Positions 7,701 through 14,921 of a stretch of DNA of 64,000 nucleotides are shown here, in pieces. The DNA is from CAIQPV01 sp964480365 (GTDB lineage: Bacteria > Pseudomonadota > Gammaproteobacteria > Burkholderiales > Gallionellaceae), in contig CAYZPM010000009.1 of NCBI GenBank assembly GCA_964480365.1, positions 20,271-84,270 on the forward strand, read 5' to 3'. The translations under genes and the position numbers were made by a program. How positions within the stretch are numbered: the stretch's first letter is position 1; every line of letters begins with the position of its first letter. The notes beneath the pieces were generated by a model. The model worked only from the letters and a program-made list of their open reading frames with translations. It was not told the DNA's origin and did not search any database.

Positions 7701-8123
7701 TCATGAAAGGGGATCTATCAGGTTGCCCCATGGCACCGGTTTACCGGCACGAAAAAGACCCCTATGCATTTTGGAGGCCATTTTAGCTGCTGCTTTTGCT
7801 TTTGCTCTAGCCTCTTCCTCACCTGATGCCTTAATAGATTCCCTAATATCCTCTAGGCTACGGTAAGTGCCTGCCTTCTTTTTTTTCTTTTTGGGCATCC
7901 TAAGCTCTCCCGCAAGAAGCAAGGCAACATCATAGATGCTTACTGCGACTCTCCCCCCAATTTGGGTAGTGGGCAATGGAAAACGATCTCTGTATCGGAG
8001 GGCGACAAGAGCACCTTCTGATTTTCCGAGAAGCGGACCCAGCTCTTTGAGCGTAAGTATTTTTTGCTCCCCGAATTGTTTCGTTAGATCAGCCAGCGCC
8101 ATTTCCAGTTTTATACTCGCCAT
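7701..8123 (-). CDS. Small predicted DNA-binding protein next to tRNA-Thr
   Basis: A 140-residue protein. Residues about 17-70 (ILTLKELGPLLGKSEGALVA, LRYRDRFPLPTTQIGGRVAV, SIYDVALLLAG) resemble the compact winged helix of AlpA/excisionase-like regulators of mobile elements. A run of seven basic residues (PKKKKKKAG) and a charged helix EEEARAKAKAAAK follow. The ATG at 8123 has GAGGAG just upstream and is preferred over 8141. It is the island gene closest to the tRNA-Thr gene, a usual place for excisionase genes, but no integrase is seen. Function is inferred. Confidence 0.5.
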   Translation of the reverse strand: MASIKLEMALADLTKQFGEQKILTLKELGPLLGKSEGALVALRYRDRFPLPTTQIGGRVAVSIYDVALLLAGELRMPKKKKKKAGTYRSLEDIRESIKASGEEEARAKAKAAAKMASKMHRGLFRAGKPVPWGNLIDPLS

Positions 8124-8284
8124 CACTCCTCCTCTCCACATAAAACCACACTAGAAACCACCCCAAAAAATGGAGGCGGTTGCTCCTCCATTCCGCCCCC
8201 ATTCCATCCTCATTCCATCCTGAAAGCTGACTTTGGGTGGCTTTTAGTGTCCCTTTTTGGCCTAAATGAAAACCAGCCCCCAAT

Positions 8285-8320
8285 GAAAAAACCCTCTAAT
8301 TCATTGAATTAGAGGGTTTA
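8285..8320 (-). terminator. Rho-independent terminator after tRNA-Thr
   Basis: ACCCTCTAATTC and GAATTAGAGGGT form a 12-bp stem with a short loop. Read on the minus strand the stem is followed by a run of six T. It lies a few bases downstream of the tRNA-Thr 3' end. Confidence 0.85.
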
Positions 8321-8323
8321 AAT

Positions 8324-8399
8324 TGGTGCCGCTTGTCGGATTCGAACTGACGACCTACCGCTTACAAGGCGGTTGCTCTACCAACTGAGCTAAAGCGGC
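8324..8399 (-). tRNA. tRNA-Thr (UGU)
   Basis: A 76-base cloverleaf on the minus strand with encoded CCA. The acceptor GCCGCTT pairs with AAGCGGC, the D-arm contains AGCTCAGTTGGTAGAGC, the T-arm contains GTTCGAATC, and the anticodon loop is CTTGTAA, giving anticodon UGU. It bounds the accessory island on its left and is a plausible attachment site. Confidence 0.95.
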
Positions 8400-8458
8400 G
8401 ATAAAAGCTAACACGGTGTTTTAAGGCTTGGAACCCATCAAACGACACGGCTTGCAAC

Positions 8459-8510
8459 TGTGGCGGCGTACCAGTTTGAACTGGCGACCAACGGACTAGA
8501 ACTGCTCCGT
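8459..8510 (-). pseudogene. tRNA relic (resembles tRNA-Lys 3' half)
   Basis: The block CAGTTTGAACTGGCGACCAA followed by CGGACTAGAACTGCTCCG closely resembles the T-arm, variable region and anticodon stem of the intact tRNA-Lys at 14781-14856. The acceptor stem and D-arm are not recognisable, so no functional tRNA can form. It may mark an old integration or recombination point beside tRNA-Thr. Confidence 0.55.
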
Positions 8511-8812
8511 TTCACACAAGCCGCGCATTCTAACAATGCATTGCATCATCCGCAATGCTTTTAGGTAGCTTTTAGGTCGAAATAGGAAGCGCATGGATAT
8601 GGAAGGACATTCTTAACATGGTTATGTTTTGACTACGATGGAGAAAGTATGCAAATTGCAATTGATGAGGGTGTCTCGCAACAGGTTCAGAGCTTGACCC
8701 ATAGCAAATTGAAATGGCGGGATTACGATTTTTTGCTGATTGGCTGTCGGCGTGGATACAGTCATCTGCCCTTAAAAATTGTGGTCTTAACTCCGGATCA
8801 CAACCAAAATTT
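8511..8812. other. Gene-poor stretch between tRNA relic and GGDEF gene
   Basis: I see no convincing gene, RNA or repeat here. The reading frames present lack ribosome sites and any family resemblance. It lies downstream of the minus-strand Rossmann-PAS-GGDEF gene and may contain its terminator, but no clear stem with a T-run was found. Confidence 0.5.
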
Positions 8813-10096
8813 TTATTCACTGGCGCTTCTTTGTAACACATCCTGATAAAATTTATAAGTGTTCTTCCCGCTTTGCTTTGCCAGATACATTGCATCATCG
8901 GCTTGCTTGATAAGCGTTTCAGGGTCTTTTGAACCATCCGGGTACATGGAAATGCCAATGCTGCCTCCCACATGGCATCGTTGTCCATTTAGTTCGAATT
9001 GTTCTGACAAAGCGACGATTATTTTATTTGCCGCCATTGCGGCGCTTTTCTCTGATTTAATTCCATTTAACACCAAGATGAATTCGTCTCCTCCCACTCG
9101 TGCAACTGTATCTGATGTTCTAATGGTTTCTTTCAGCCTTTTGGAAACTCCCTGTAATAACTGGTCACCTGCATCGTGCCCCAGAGTGTCGTTGATCTTC
9201 TTGAACCCATCAAGATCGAGGAACAACACGGCCACTTCGTAATTGTTACGCTTGGACAATGAAATGGAATGTTCAAGGATTTCCAAAAACAATGCCCGGT
9301 TCGGGAGGTCTGTTAAATAATCGTAGTGGGCCAAATGCGCTATTCTTTTTTCGACTTGTTTGCGTTCTGTAATATCCCGGACAATGCCGATGAAGTAACG
9401 TAGCCCACCCAATATCATTTCCGATGCCGACAATTCCAGAGGGAACTTCTCACCATTTTTTCGGACGGCTACCACCTCACGTCCGCATATGCCAAGGATA
9501 TTTGCCTCGCCAGTATGAGCATACCGATTAATGTAGGAAGCATGCTCACTTCGGAAAGGCTCGGGCATCAGTAAGCTCAAGTTCATACCCAATGCCTCCT
9601 GCTGTGAATAACCAAAGATTTTTTCGGCAGCGGGGTTGAATCCATGAATCTCTCCCGCCTCATTGATCGTGATGATGCCGTCCATCGCGTTATAGATGAT
9701 GGCTTGCAACTGACTCTGGCTTTTTTCAAGCTCCACCTTGGCCTGTTTCAGGTTGGTTACCATCTGCCAGAACAGATTGACTTCAAGGCCGCTTGCCACC
9801 CTTTTATTCTTGCCAAAAACCTTGCCCACCTCTGCGGTGATTGCTTCATCGTGAGTCAAGTTATAAATGATGCAGTCTGGATAGCACTTGCAGGCCTGGA
9901 GTGCTTCACCGGCATCGGTATAGGTTGGAATTCCATGACTTTTTGCCAGTATTATTCCAGGCGAAGCAGGGTTTGGATCTGCGATAGCGACAACCTCAAC
10001 CAGTCTGTCTTCGATAAACATCTCAAGCAGTGCAGAGCCTCCGCGTCCGGCCCCGATAATCAGGACTGGATATCCTTTGATTCTATGTTTTGCCAT
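8813..10096 (-). CDS. Rossmann-PAS-GGDEF diguanylate cyclase
   Basis: A 427-residue protein. Residues 7-110 form an N-terminal Rossmann-like domain (PVLIIGAGRGGSALLEMF, EVVAIADPNPASPG, then a putative ligand pocket). A coiled linker follows, then a PAS domain at about 135-255 (AIIYNAMDGIITINEAGEI, ending DITERKQ). The GGDEF domain has the intact signature GGDEF at 335-339, and an RxxD inhibitory site (RTSD, 326-329) five residues earlier. It therefore should make c-di-GMP with product inhibition. AAGGAG lies six bases before the ATG. The Rossmann sensor is unusual for this family and could couple c-di-GMP to a dinucleotide or redox state; that is inference. Confidence 0.85.
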   Translation of the reverse strand: MAKHRIKGYPVLIIGAGRGGSALLEMFIEDRLVEVVAIADPNPASPGIILAKSHGIPTYTDAGEALQACKCYPDCIIYNLTHDEAITAEVGKVFGKNKRVASGLEVNLFWQMVTNLKQAKVELEKSQSQLQAIIYNAMDGIITINEAGEIHGFNPAAEKIFGYSQQEALGMNLSLLMPEPFRSEHASYINRYAHTGEANILGICGREVVAVRKNGEKFPLELSASEMILGGLRYFIGIVRDITERKQVEKRIAHLAHYDYLTDLPNRALFLEILEHSISLSKRNNYEVAVLFLDLDGFKKINDTLGHDAGDQLLQGVSKRLKETIRTSDTVARVGGDEFILVLNGIKSEKSAAMAANKIIVALSEQFELNGQRCHVGGSIGISMYPDGSKDPETLIKQADDAMYLAKQSGKNTYKFYQDVLQRSASE

Positions 10097-10436
10097 GTTT
10101 ACTCCTTCGTACGTGTGGCGGCGAGAGATTCCTCAGCAATGATTTGGCAAACTTACGATTCCAATTGGATATTGGCGCGCCTATGAGTGGCCTAACCGAT
10201 ATTCGCTGGGCATTGCCTGATGCAGGAAATCCAAGGCATGACCATACTATGTAAGTTGATACTGGGCAATGATTTTAATCGCTCGCCGCGAGACAGGCTG
10301 GGAATGAAATCACCTTGCTCAAAGAGCGTTACTGGAAGTAAACCGACCCATTTTCGATATGCTGAATTGTTTGATTAATTTAGGCGTTGTTTTTGTCCGC
10401 ATGGATTAAGTCTAACAAGGATTCATTTTTTCTTCT

Positions 10437-10450
10437 GTATCAAATGTTAC
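10437..10450. promoter_or_regulatory. GTATCAA palindrome, site A
   Basis: GTATCAAATGTTAC is an imperfect palindrome related to three others at 10495, 12004 and 12144. With the next bases (ATACCGCA) it matches site D (AGACCGCA) beyond the palindrome itself. Confidence 0.55.
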
Positions 10451-10494
10451 ATACCGCATTAGTGGACTACGTATGCACGCAATAGATGAACAAC

Positions 10495-10508
10495 GTATCT
10501 TTTGATAC
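10495..10508. promoter_or_regulatory. GTATCAA palindrome, site B
   Basis: GTATCTTTTGATAC has perfect outer arms GTATC/GATAC. It ends 69 bases before the DUF4242 ATG, nearly the same distance as site D from the haemoglobin start (72 bases), as expected of an activator site at a fixed promoter position. Confidence 0.6.
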
Positions 10509-10577
10509 AGATGGATCGAATTGTCGCCGCTAAACTTCTTGTTGCTACACCTTCGTAGTGACTAACAGGAGATCAAC

Positions 10578-10883
10578 ATGCAACCGATGCGCTTTTTTCT
10601 TGATACACATGACCGGACACGCAAGACTTTTCCGGAGAAACTTTCCCCGGAAGAATTTGAAATTTTTTTTGCGCTTTATGAAAAGGCTTGCTACGAAGAA
10701 TCCGTTGTACCTATCCGCACCCATGTGAGCTTTGAAGAGGGGCGCGCATTCTGCTTAAACATGGCGACAGACGCCGAAGCAGTGAAGCGCGCCCATGAAA
10801 AAGTAGGATTGCCGTACGACTCGATCATCGAAGTGACGACTGCCACACCGGGCGACATGTTTTTCAAACGCAAGGCTGCGTAA
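10578..10883 (+). CDS. DUF4242 (SCO4226-like nickel-binding fold) protein
   Basis: A 101-residue ferredoxin-like-fold protein: FFLDTHDRTRKTFPEKLSPE, VPIRTHVSFEEGRAFCLNMA and VKRAHEKVGLPYDSIIEV are characteristic of DUF4242. A structurally known relative, SCO4226, binds nickel, but the cellular role is unknown. AGGAG lies six bases before the ATG. It is a single-gene unit preceded by two GTATC palindromes and shares this arrangement with the haemoglobin gene, so both may respond to the same stress signal. Confidence 0.75.
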   Translation: MQPMRFFLDTHDRTRKTFPEKLSPEEFEIFFALYEKACYEESVVPIRTHVSFEEGRAFCLNMATDAEAVKRAHEKVGLPYDSIIEVTTATPGDMFFKRKAA

Positions 10884-10894
10884 TCACTAATATC

Positions 10895-10927
10895 GCGCCC
10901 TCTTTCTGTGATACACATTGAGGGCGC
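10895..10927 (+). terminator. Stem-loop after DUF4242 gene
   Basis: GCGCCCTC and GAGGGCGC form a perfect 8-bp GC-rich stem with a 17-base loop, 12 bases after the stop codon. There is no proper T-run (ACAAAAG follows), so it may be a weak terminator or mRNA-stabilising hairpin. Confidence 0.45.
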
Positions 10928-11017
10928 ACAAAAGTGTTAAGTAAACTGTATCTGCCGTATTCATAAACATTAAGTGACTCAGGCGATCAGTTTGTTCAAT
11001 TCGAACCGGGCGCCATT

Positions 11018-11884
11018 TTAGGTGGGGGCATTAGCCAGTCCATTCAACGCAAGATGCCGGTAACTTTCCCGTACCAGATCATCAATTAGTCCATTATCGA
11101 TTTCAGGTTTGAGGTCTTTGATGGTGCCGCGCCGACCAGAAAGAGTGATGAACATATGTTCTCCCTCGCGCTTGACTACGGCTTCCCCGCCACATTGGCG
11201 ACAGTAAACATAGGCACCGTCGAGATGGTGTCGGCTGACGATGACGGTCGGGCCACACGACGGGCAGTGCTGCAATGAAACTTTTGGCTCGCTGTGACCA
11301 ACAATCTGATTCAATTTACCCGCTTTACCAAGCCTGATGAAACGCTCACCCCATGCAGCATGAAACTGACCTCCGAGATTAGCTTGGATGATTTCCAGCG
11401 CGTCTTCGGTAGGCATGCCTTTGCGATACGGGCGTGTGCTGGTCATGGCATCGAAGCCATCGCAGATGCCGACAATGCTCGCGTCCACGCTGATTTGATC
11501 GCCGGACAAACCCTGCGGGTAGCCGCGTCCATTTGGCATTTCGTGATGAGACAGCACAGCAGAGCGAGCCAGTTCTGCCAGCGGATGATCGGAAAGAAAA
11601 CTGTTCCCTATTTCCGCGTGAGTCTTGCTGATTTCGTATTCTTCATAGGTGAGTTTGTCCGGTTTGTTCAGCACGGCATCAGGAACAGCTACTTTCCCTA
11701 AATCGTGAAGAAATCCACCTAACGCGATGCGTGCCACATCGGTGGATGGCAAACCGCCATCTTCGGCCAGGATACGGCTGAATTGCGAAACTCGCCACAA
11801 GTGGCCCCCCGTGTAGGGATCGCGCGCTTCAACTATTGAAGCCATGACAAAGAGATTTTTCAGCAGATGTTCTACATGATTCAT
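11018..11884 (-). CDS. HD-GYP c-di-GMP phosphodiesterase with C-terminal zinc ribbon
   Basis: A 288-residue protein. Residues about 10-190 are an HD-GYP domain: EARDPYTGGHLWRVSQFS, LHDLGKVAVPD (HD), KTHAEIG, SHHEMPNGRGYPQGLSG (the GYP motif) and GICDGFDAMTSTRPYRK. HD-GYP enzymes hydrolyse c-di-GMP to GMP. Residues about 210-245 contain CPSC...CRQC, a four-cysteine zinc ribbon that is unusual in this family. AAGGAG stands nine bases before the ATG at 11884, so this start is preferred over 11902. It is divergent from the haemoglobin gene across a region with two GTATC palindromes. Confidence 0.85.
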   Translation of the reverse strand: MNHVEHLLKNLFVMASIVEARDPYTGGHLWRVSQFSRILAEDGGLPSTDVARIALGGFLHDLGKVAVPDAVLNKPDKLTYEEYEISKTHAEIGNSFLSDHPLAELARSAVLSHHEMPNGRGYPQGLSGDQISVDASIVGICDGFDAMTSTRPYRKGMPTEDALEIIQANLGGQFHAAWGERFIRLGKAGKLNQIVGHSEPKVSLQHCPSCGPTVIVSRHHLDGAYVYCRQCGGEAVVKREGEHMFITLSGRRGTIKDLKPEIDNGLIDDLVRESYRHLALNGLANAPT

Positions 11885-12003
11885 GGCGATGCTCCTTTTC
11901 ATTAGAATTTTTTACTTGTTCGCTTCCAGCATTACTCAACAAACTATGTGGTTACATCAGGTTTTCCTGTCAGGCATCCTACCTGCCACTCACCCTTGAG
12001 TCT

Positions 12004-12017
12004 GTATCAATTGATAC
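12004..12017. promoter_or_regulatory. GTATCAA palindrome, site C
   Basis: GTATCAATTGATAC is a perfect 14-bp palindrome and the best copy of the motif. It lies 119 bases upstream of the HD-GYP ATG and 212 bases upstream of the haemoglobin GTG. Confidence 0.65.
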
Positions 12018-12143
12018 TTAAGCCCTCCCTGTAACGGCAAGTATTCCGTAGTAATCAATTCCTCTACCCAGTAATATTTAACGGACAAAATTGCTATTTT
12101 TCAGAAAAGCCTGCGGATGATCTAGATTTTAAATTGGCCTATG

Positions 12144-12157
12144 TATCAAATGGTACA
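12144..12157. promoter_or_regulatory. GTATCAA palindrome, site D
   Basis: GTATCAAATGGTAC differs from site A by one base and ends 72 bases before the haemoglobin start codon, matching the spacing of site B to its gene. Confidence 0.6.
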
Positions 12158-12229
12158 GACCGCACACGATGCCCATAGTTAATATTCTTCTCGCTACATA
12201 TTGCGTAGCCTTACAAAAGGAGAATACAA

Positions 12230-12691
12230 GTGAATATTAAAAATATTGCATCGTTTCTGAAACCATATCTTCTGGTCATAACTTTGTTGTTGCCTCAGCT
12301 TGGTCATGCGGCAGATAACGCGCAGCAGTCCGCCTCGTTGTATTCAAGATTGGGGGGATACGATGCGGTGAATGCGGTAGTGGGTGACTTATTGCCACGC
12401 CTTATTTCAGACCCACAGTTGGGTCGATTTTGGGCAAATCGTGGATCTGATGGCATGCTCCGAGAAAAGCAACTTGTAGTGAATTTTATTTCTAGCGCAG
12501 CCGGTGGGCCGCTTCTTTATACTGGTCGTGACATGGTGGTCAGCCACAAAGGTATGAGAATTAGTGAAAGCGATTGGAAGTTATTTATGGGGCATTTACA
12601 TGCCACACTGGATAAATTCAAGTTGCCTCAAAGAGAATATTCCGATGTTATAGGCTTCATTGAAAGCCAAAAACCGTTAATGGTGGAGTAA
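12230..12691 (+). CDS. Exported group I truncated haemoglobin
   Basis: A 153-residue protein starting with GTG; AAGGAG lies nine bases upstream. Residues 1-28 are a signal peptide (hydrophobic LLVITLLLPQ, cleavage likely after GHA). The rest is a truncated haemoglobin: SLYSRLGGYDAVNAVVGDLL, FISSAAGGPLLYTGRDM, then VVSHKGMRISESDWKLF, whose His aligns with the haem-proximal His. Group I truncated globins bind O2 or NO and may detoxify NO. A periplasmic location is less common than a cytoplasmic one. The gene stands alone behind a GTATC palindrome. Confidence 0.85.
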   Translation: MNIKNIASFLKPYLLVITLLLPQLGHAADNAQQSASLYSRLGGYDAVNAVVGDLLPRLISDPQLGRFWANRGSDGMLREKQLVVNFISSAAGGPLLYTGRDMVVSHKGMRISESDWKLFMGHLHATLDKFKLPQREYSDVIGFIESQKPLMVE

Positions 12692-12892
12692 TTAAAGGAC
12701 AGACCCAATGCTGACACATAGCTGTTTTATTGAGCAAAATTACGCTCACTCTGAGTTCTTCTAGTTCGCTCAGGAAACGCTTGCTGACTGGCTCTGGGTG
12801 AGTAGCTTGTGGCTCGCAAAACTCACCACGAACGGTTAAGTGAACAGCATTGGGGGTGGCGTGTTAGCTAAACGCCCTTCTCGACCAAGAAC

Positions 12893-13501
12893 TTAGATCT
12901 CGGTCGCCTTGAATTTGCTGGATTCGATGATTTTGCAAAAGATGCGCATAAGTTCGGGGTCGTGTTTCTTCCCGGTTTCATTATGCAAGATAGCCATGAT
13001 TTCACGGTGCGTTCTCGCATGATGGTATGACCTCGCCACGGCCATTGCGTCGTAGCTGTCGGCGATGGAGATAATGCGAGAGCAAATTGGAATTTTTTCT
13101 CGTGAAAGGCGGTCTGGATAGCCCAGGCCGTTGTAATGTTCGTGGTGGTGACGTATTACCAAGGAGGCTTGTTGCGCACCTTCGAGTTCTGTCGCTATCA
13201 TGATTTCTTCACCGATTTCAGAGTGCTGTTTAATTTTCTTCCACTCGGCTTCGTCAAGTTTCGAAGTCTTCAGAAGAATAAGGTCAGGTATTCCAATTTT
13301 GCCAATGTCGTGGAACGAAGCGGCAATTTTAAGAATACCCAATTCCTTTTTAGACAGGCCACAACCCAGCCCAATTTCTTCGGATAGACCATGCACCCGA
13401 TCAGAATGAAGTCGTGTTAAAAGATCACGGTAACCCAGTGCAACCGACAAAGCCTTGGTGTACTTGTACAGAGTAATAAAAATGTGATCTTCCAGTTCCA
13501 T
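12893..13501 (-). CDS. Minimal HD-GYP c-di-GMP phosphodiesterase
   Basis: The 202 residues are almost entirely an HD-GYP domain: YRDLLTRLHSDRVHGLSEEI, SFHDIGKIGIPD (HD pair), KQHSEIGEEIM, RHHHEHYNGLGYPDRLS (GYP with HHEHYNG context) and IADSYDAMAVARSY. It lacks receiver or sensor domains, so it probably acts as a soluble c-di-GMP hydrolase. It lies alone on the minus strand upstream of an EAL relic, in a neighbourhood rich in c-di-GMP genes. Confidence 0.85.
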   Translation of the reverse strand: MELEDHIFITLYKYTKALSVALGYRDLLTRLHSDRVHGLSEEIGLGCGLSKKELGILKIAASFHDIGKIGIPDLILLKTSKLDEAEWKKIKQHSEIGEEIMIATELEGAQQASLVIRHHHEHYNGLGYPDRLSREKIPICSRIISIADSYDAMAVARSYHHARTHREIMAILHNETGKKHDPELMRIFCKIIESSKFKATEI

Positions 13502-13700
13502 GTTAAGAGTCCAGGAGAATATCTAACGATGCAGTATAAAAAATATATTCATACCATACTCGCGTTCGGATAAAGAATCTTTAGCAGAAAAACTTCTTGT
13601 TTTCATCATAGTCAGCAAGTCGTATCTTCACCTCCTTTGTGCATTCTGACAAGCCATTCACTTTTTGCGGAAACCGCCATTTGCGATTGCGCTGTGCCGC
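13502..13700. other. Intergenic stretch upstream of HD-GYP gene
   Basis: About 200 bases that should hold the promoter of the minus-strand HD-GYP gene. No clear promoter box or repeat was recognised. The adjoining 13701-13840 is an EAL gene relic, so the whole 13502-13857 stretch has no intact gene. Confidence 0.5.
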
Positions 13701-13840
13701 CTACATTCTGCCCGACAATTTTTCGAATTCATCAATCGGTACGGATTTGCTGAACAGGAATCCTTGGAATACCATGCAGAATGCTTGAGAAAGGTCAGTT
13801 GCGCCTCGGTTTCCACACCTTCGGCGATCACACTCATGCG
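13701..13840 (-). pseudogene. Frameshifted EAL-domain C-terminal relic
   Basis: On the minus strand MSVIAEGVETEAQLTFLKHS matches the conserved EAL-domain segment before the last loop. Around 13782 the match shifts frame and continues as CMVFQGFLFSKSVPIDEF followed by a stop at 13701. The upstream nine tenths of a normal EAL domain are absent. It is therefore a remnant of a c-di-GMP phosphodiesterase gene with both truncation and frameshift. Confidence 0.75.
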
Positions 13841-13857
13841 GAAGATAGTCGTGCGGT

Positions 13858-13901
13858 AAAAAACGAAAAGCCACAAAAGAACATCAGTCCCTTTGTGGCT
13901 T
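13858..13901 (-). terminator. Terminator of the PEP-CTERM gene
   Basis: AAGCCACAAAAG and CTTTGTGGCTT form an imperfect stem of about 11 bp just downstream of the PEP-CTERM stop, followed on the minus strand by TTTTCGTTTTTT. Confidence 0.75.
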
Positions 13902-13916
13902 CAGGAAAGGCTTGGC

Positions 13917-14480
13917 TTAAACGTTTTCCTTACGGCTAACCATGAAACCCATCAGTCCAAGACCAGCCAACAGCATGGCGTAGGTTTCAGGTTCTGGAAC
14001 TGCGGCGACTCGATTGAATGTCAGCGTAGATACCTGTGTAAACCCGTCAGTCCCAGAGAACTCCAGAGAAGCTATTTTTCCGGAAAATGAATCTGTTCCG
14101 AGCACATCACTTGTGGTGGCTGTGACGGTCAAACTCCCCAGTAAATTATCCGAAGTGCCAAATGCTTCATATGTCCCCGTATGCCCTTGTATGACCCAAT
14201 ATTGAAATGTGATACCGTTGGACGCTGGCGCGATGGTGATGGTCGCTGGCGCATTATTGTTGTTTACGGACAGGCCCATACCGTCGAAAGTGTCGCGGGA
14301 ATCCTGATACCAGTAGGCATTACTTACAGTTATCCCGTAGGAACTCCACTCATTGCCAACGACAGCTTGCCCGTCTACACAAGAAGGACATTCAGTATTA
14401 TTGAAATAAACCGTCGTCGCGTTTGCGATACTCGAAAGATTTGCGACAACTATAAACAGAAATGCTAGTATCTTTTTCAT
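13917..14480 (-). CDS. PEP-CTERM sorted exported protein
   Basis: A 187-residue protein. A signal peptide (KKILAFLFIVVANLSSIANA) is followed by a beta-rich, Asn/Thr/Ser-rich passenger with one CPSC pair near the N-terminus. The tail VPEPETYAMLLAGLGLMGFM followed by VSRKENV is the PEP-CTERM signal: PEP motif, membrane helix, basic end. Such proteins are processed by exosortase and exported, often with exopolysaccharide. GGGAGG lies six bases before the ATG at 14480, so the upstream frame start at 14501 is rejected. No exosortase is in the window. Confidence 0.85.
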   Translation of the reverse strand: MKKILAFLFIVVANLSSIANATTVYFNNTECPSCVDGQAVVGNEWSSYGITVSNAYWYQDSRDTFDGMGLSVNNNNAPATITIAPASNGITFQYWVIQGHTGTYEAFGTSDNLLGSLTVTATTSDVLGTDSFSGKIASLEFSGTDGFTQVSTLTFNRVAAVPEPETYAMLLAGLGLMGFMVSRKENV

Positions 14481-14743
14481 AATAACCTCCCATTTAAACA
14501 ATGTAATACCTCCAAAAACCCTGCACCAACAAGGAGCCGGTGGTGTTGTAACAATCTAATTAAAACTGAAAGTTTGGACAATAGTCTATTCGGGCTAAGT
14601 AGGGCTACGTAGGCATTCTGGAAAATAGCAAATACCGTTCGCCTTATGTCTCGACGGGTTTTCATTTTGTGGTGGCGTGGTGAGTGTCGCTGAATTGAAC
14701 GGATTTTCTTACATCAGCTTTACACAGGGTAAAGACACCACAA
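14481..14743. other. Intergenic region upstream of PEP-CTERM gene
   Basis: About 260 bases with no gene I can support. It should contain the promoter of the minus-strand PEP-CTERM gene. Frames present here show no family resemblance. Confidence 0.4.
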
Positions 14744-14770
14744 ACAAAAAAGCTTGCATCTCTGCAAGCC
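14744..14770 (-). terminator. Rho-independent terminator after tRNA-Lys
   Basis: GCTTGCA and TGCAAGC form a stem with a four-base loop. On the minus strand it is followed by TTTTTTGTTTG. It lies about ten bases downstream of tRNA-Lys. Confidence 0.85.
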
Positions 14771-14780
14771 ATTGTTTTGT

Positions 14781-14856
14781 TGGTAGGTCGTGCCAGATTC
14801 GAACTGGCGACCAACGGATTAAAAGTCCGCTGCTCTACCGGCTGAGCTAACGACCC
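14781..14856 (-). tRNA. tRNA-Lys (UUU)
   Basis: A 76-base cloverleaf with encoded CCA on the minus strand. The acceptor GGGTCGT pairs with ACGACCT (one G-U pair), the D-arm contains AGCTCAGCCGGTAGAGC, the T-arm contains GTTCGAATC, and the anticodon loop CTTTTAA gives UUU. Confidence 0.95.
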
Positions 14857-14921
14857 ACATCCCTGAAGGAAGCGCGCATTATACGGATTGACGGCTTACT
14901 GTCAACGCGATACAGCGTGAT

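Larger units (their letters stand above)
10097..10577. other. Intergenic regulatory region with paired palindromes
   Basis: 480 bases separate the minus-strand GGDEF gene from the plus-strand DUF4242 gene. The right part carries two related palindromes (10437 and 10495). The 5' untranslated part of the DUF4242 gene contains CTAC-N6-GTAG, also found before the haemoglobin gene. I see no gene or RNA in the left 330 bases. Confidence 0.6.
11885..12229. other. Divergent control region of HD-GYP and haemoglobin genes
   Basis: 345 bases without a gene. It carries palindromes C (12004) and D (12144). The stretch before the haemoglobin start contains TTCTT-N3-GCTACA-N4-GCGTAG, which parallels TTCTT-N3-GCTACA-N4-TCGTAG before the DUF4242 gene, including a small CTAC...GTAG inverted repeat. 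No clear sigma-70 -35/-10 pair could be assigned. Confidence 0.55.

Noticed and set aside
10437..12157. FNR/CRP-type sites as explanation of the GTATCAA palindromes
   Set aside because: The symmetry is GTATCAA facing TTGATAC, the opposite orientation of FNR half-sites (TTGAT-N4-ATCAA), so FNR is not supported.
14477..14665. Minus-strand 62-codon frame upstream of the PEP-CTERM gene
   Set aside because: It overlaps the ribosome site of the PEP-CTERM gene and shows no protein-like family features.
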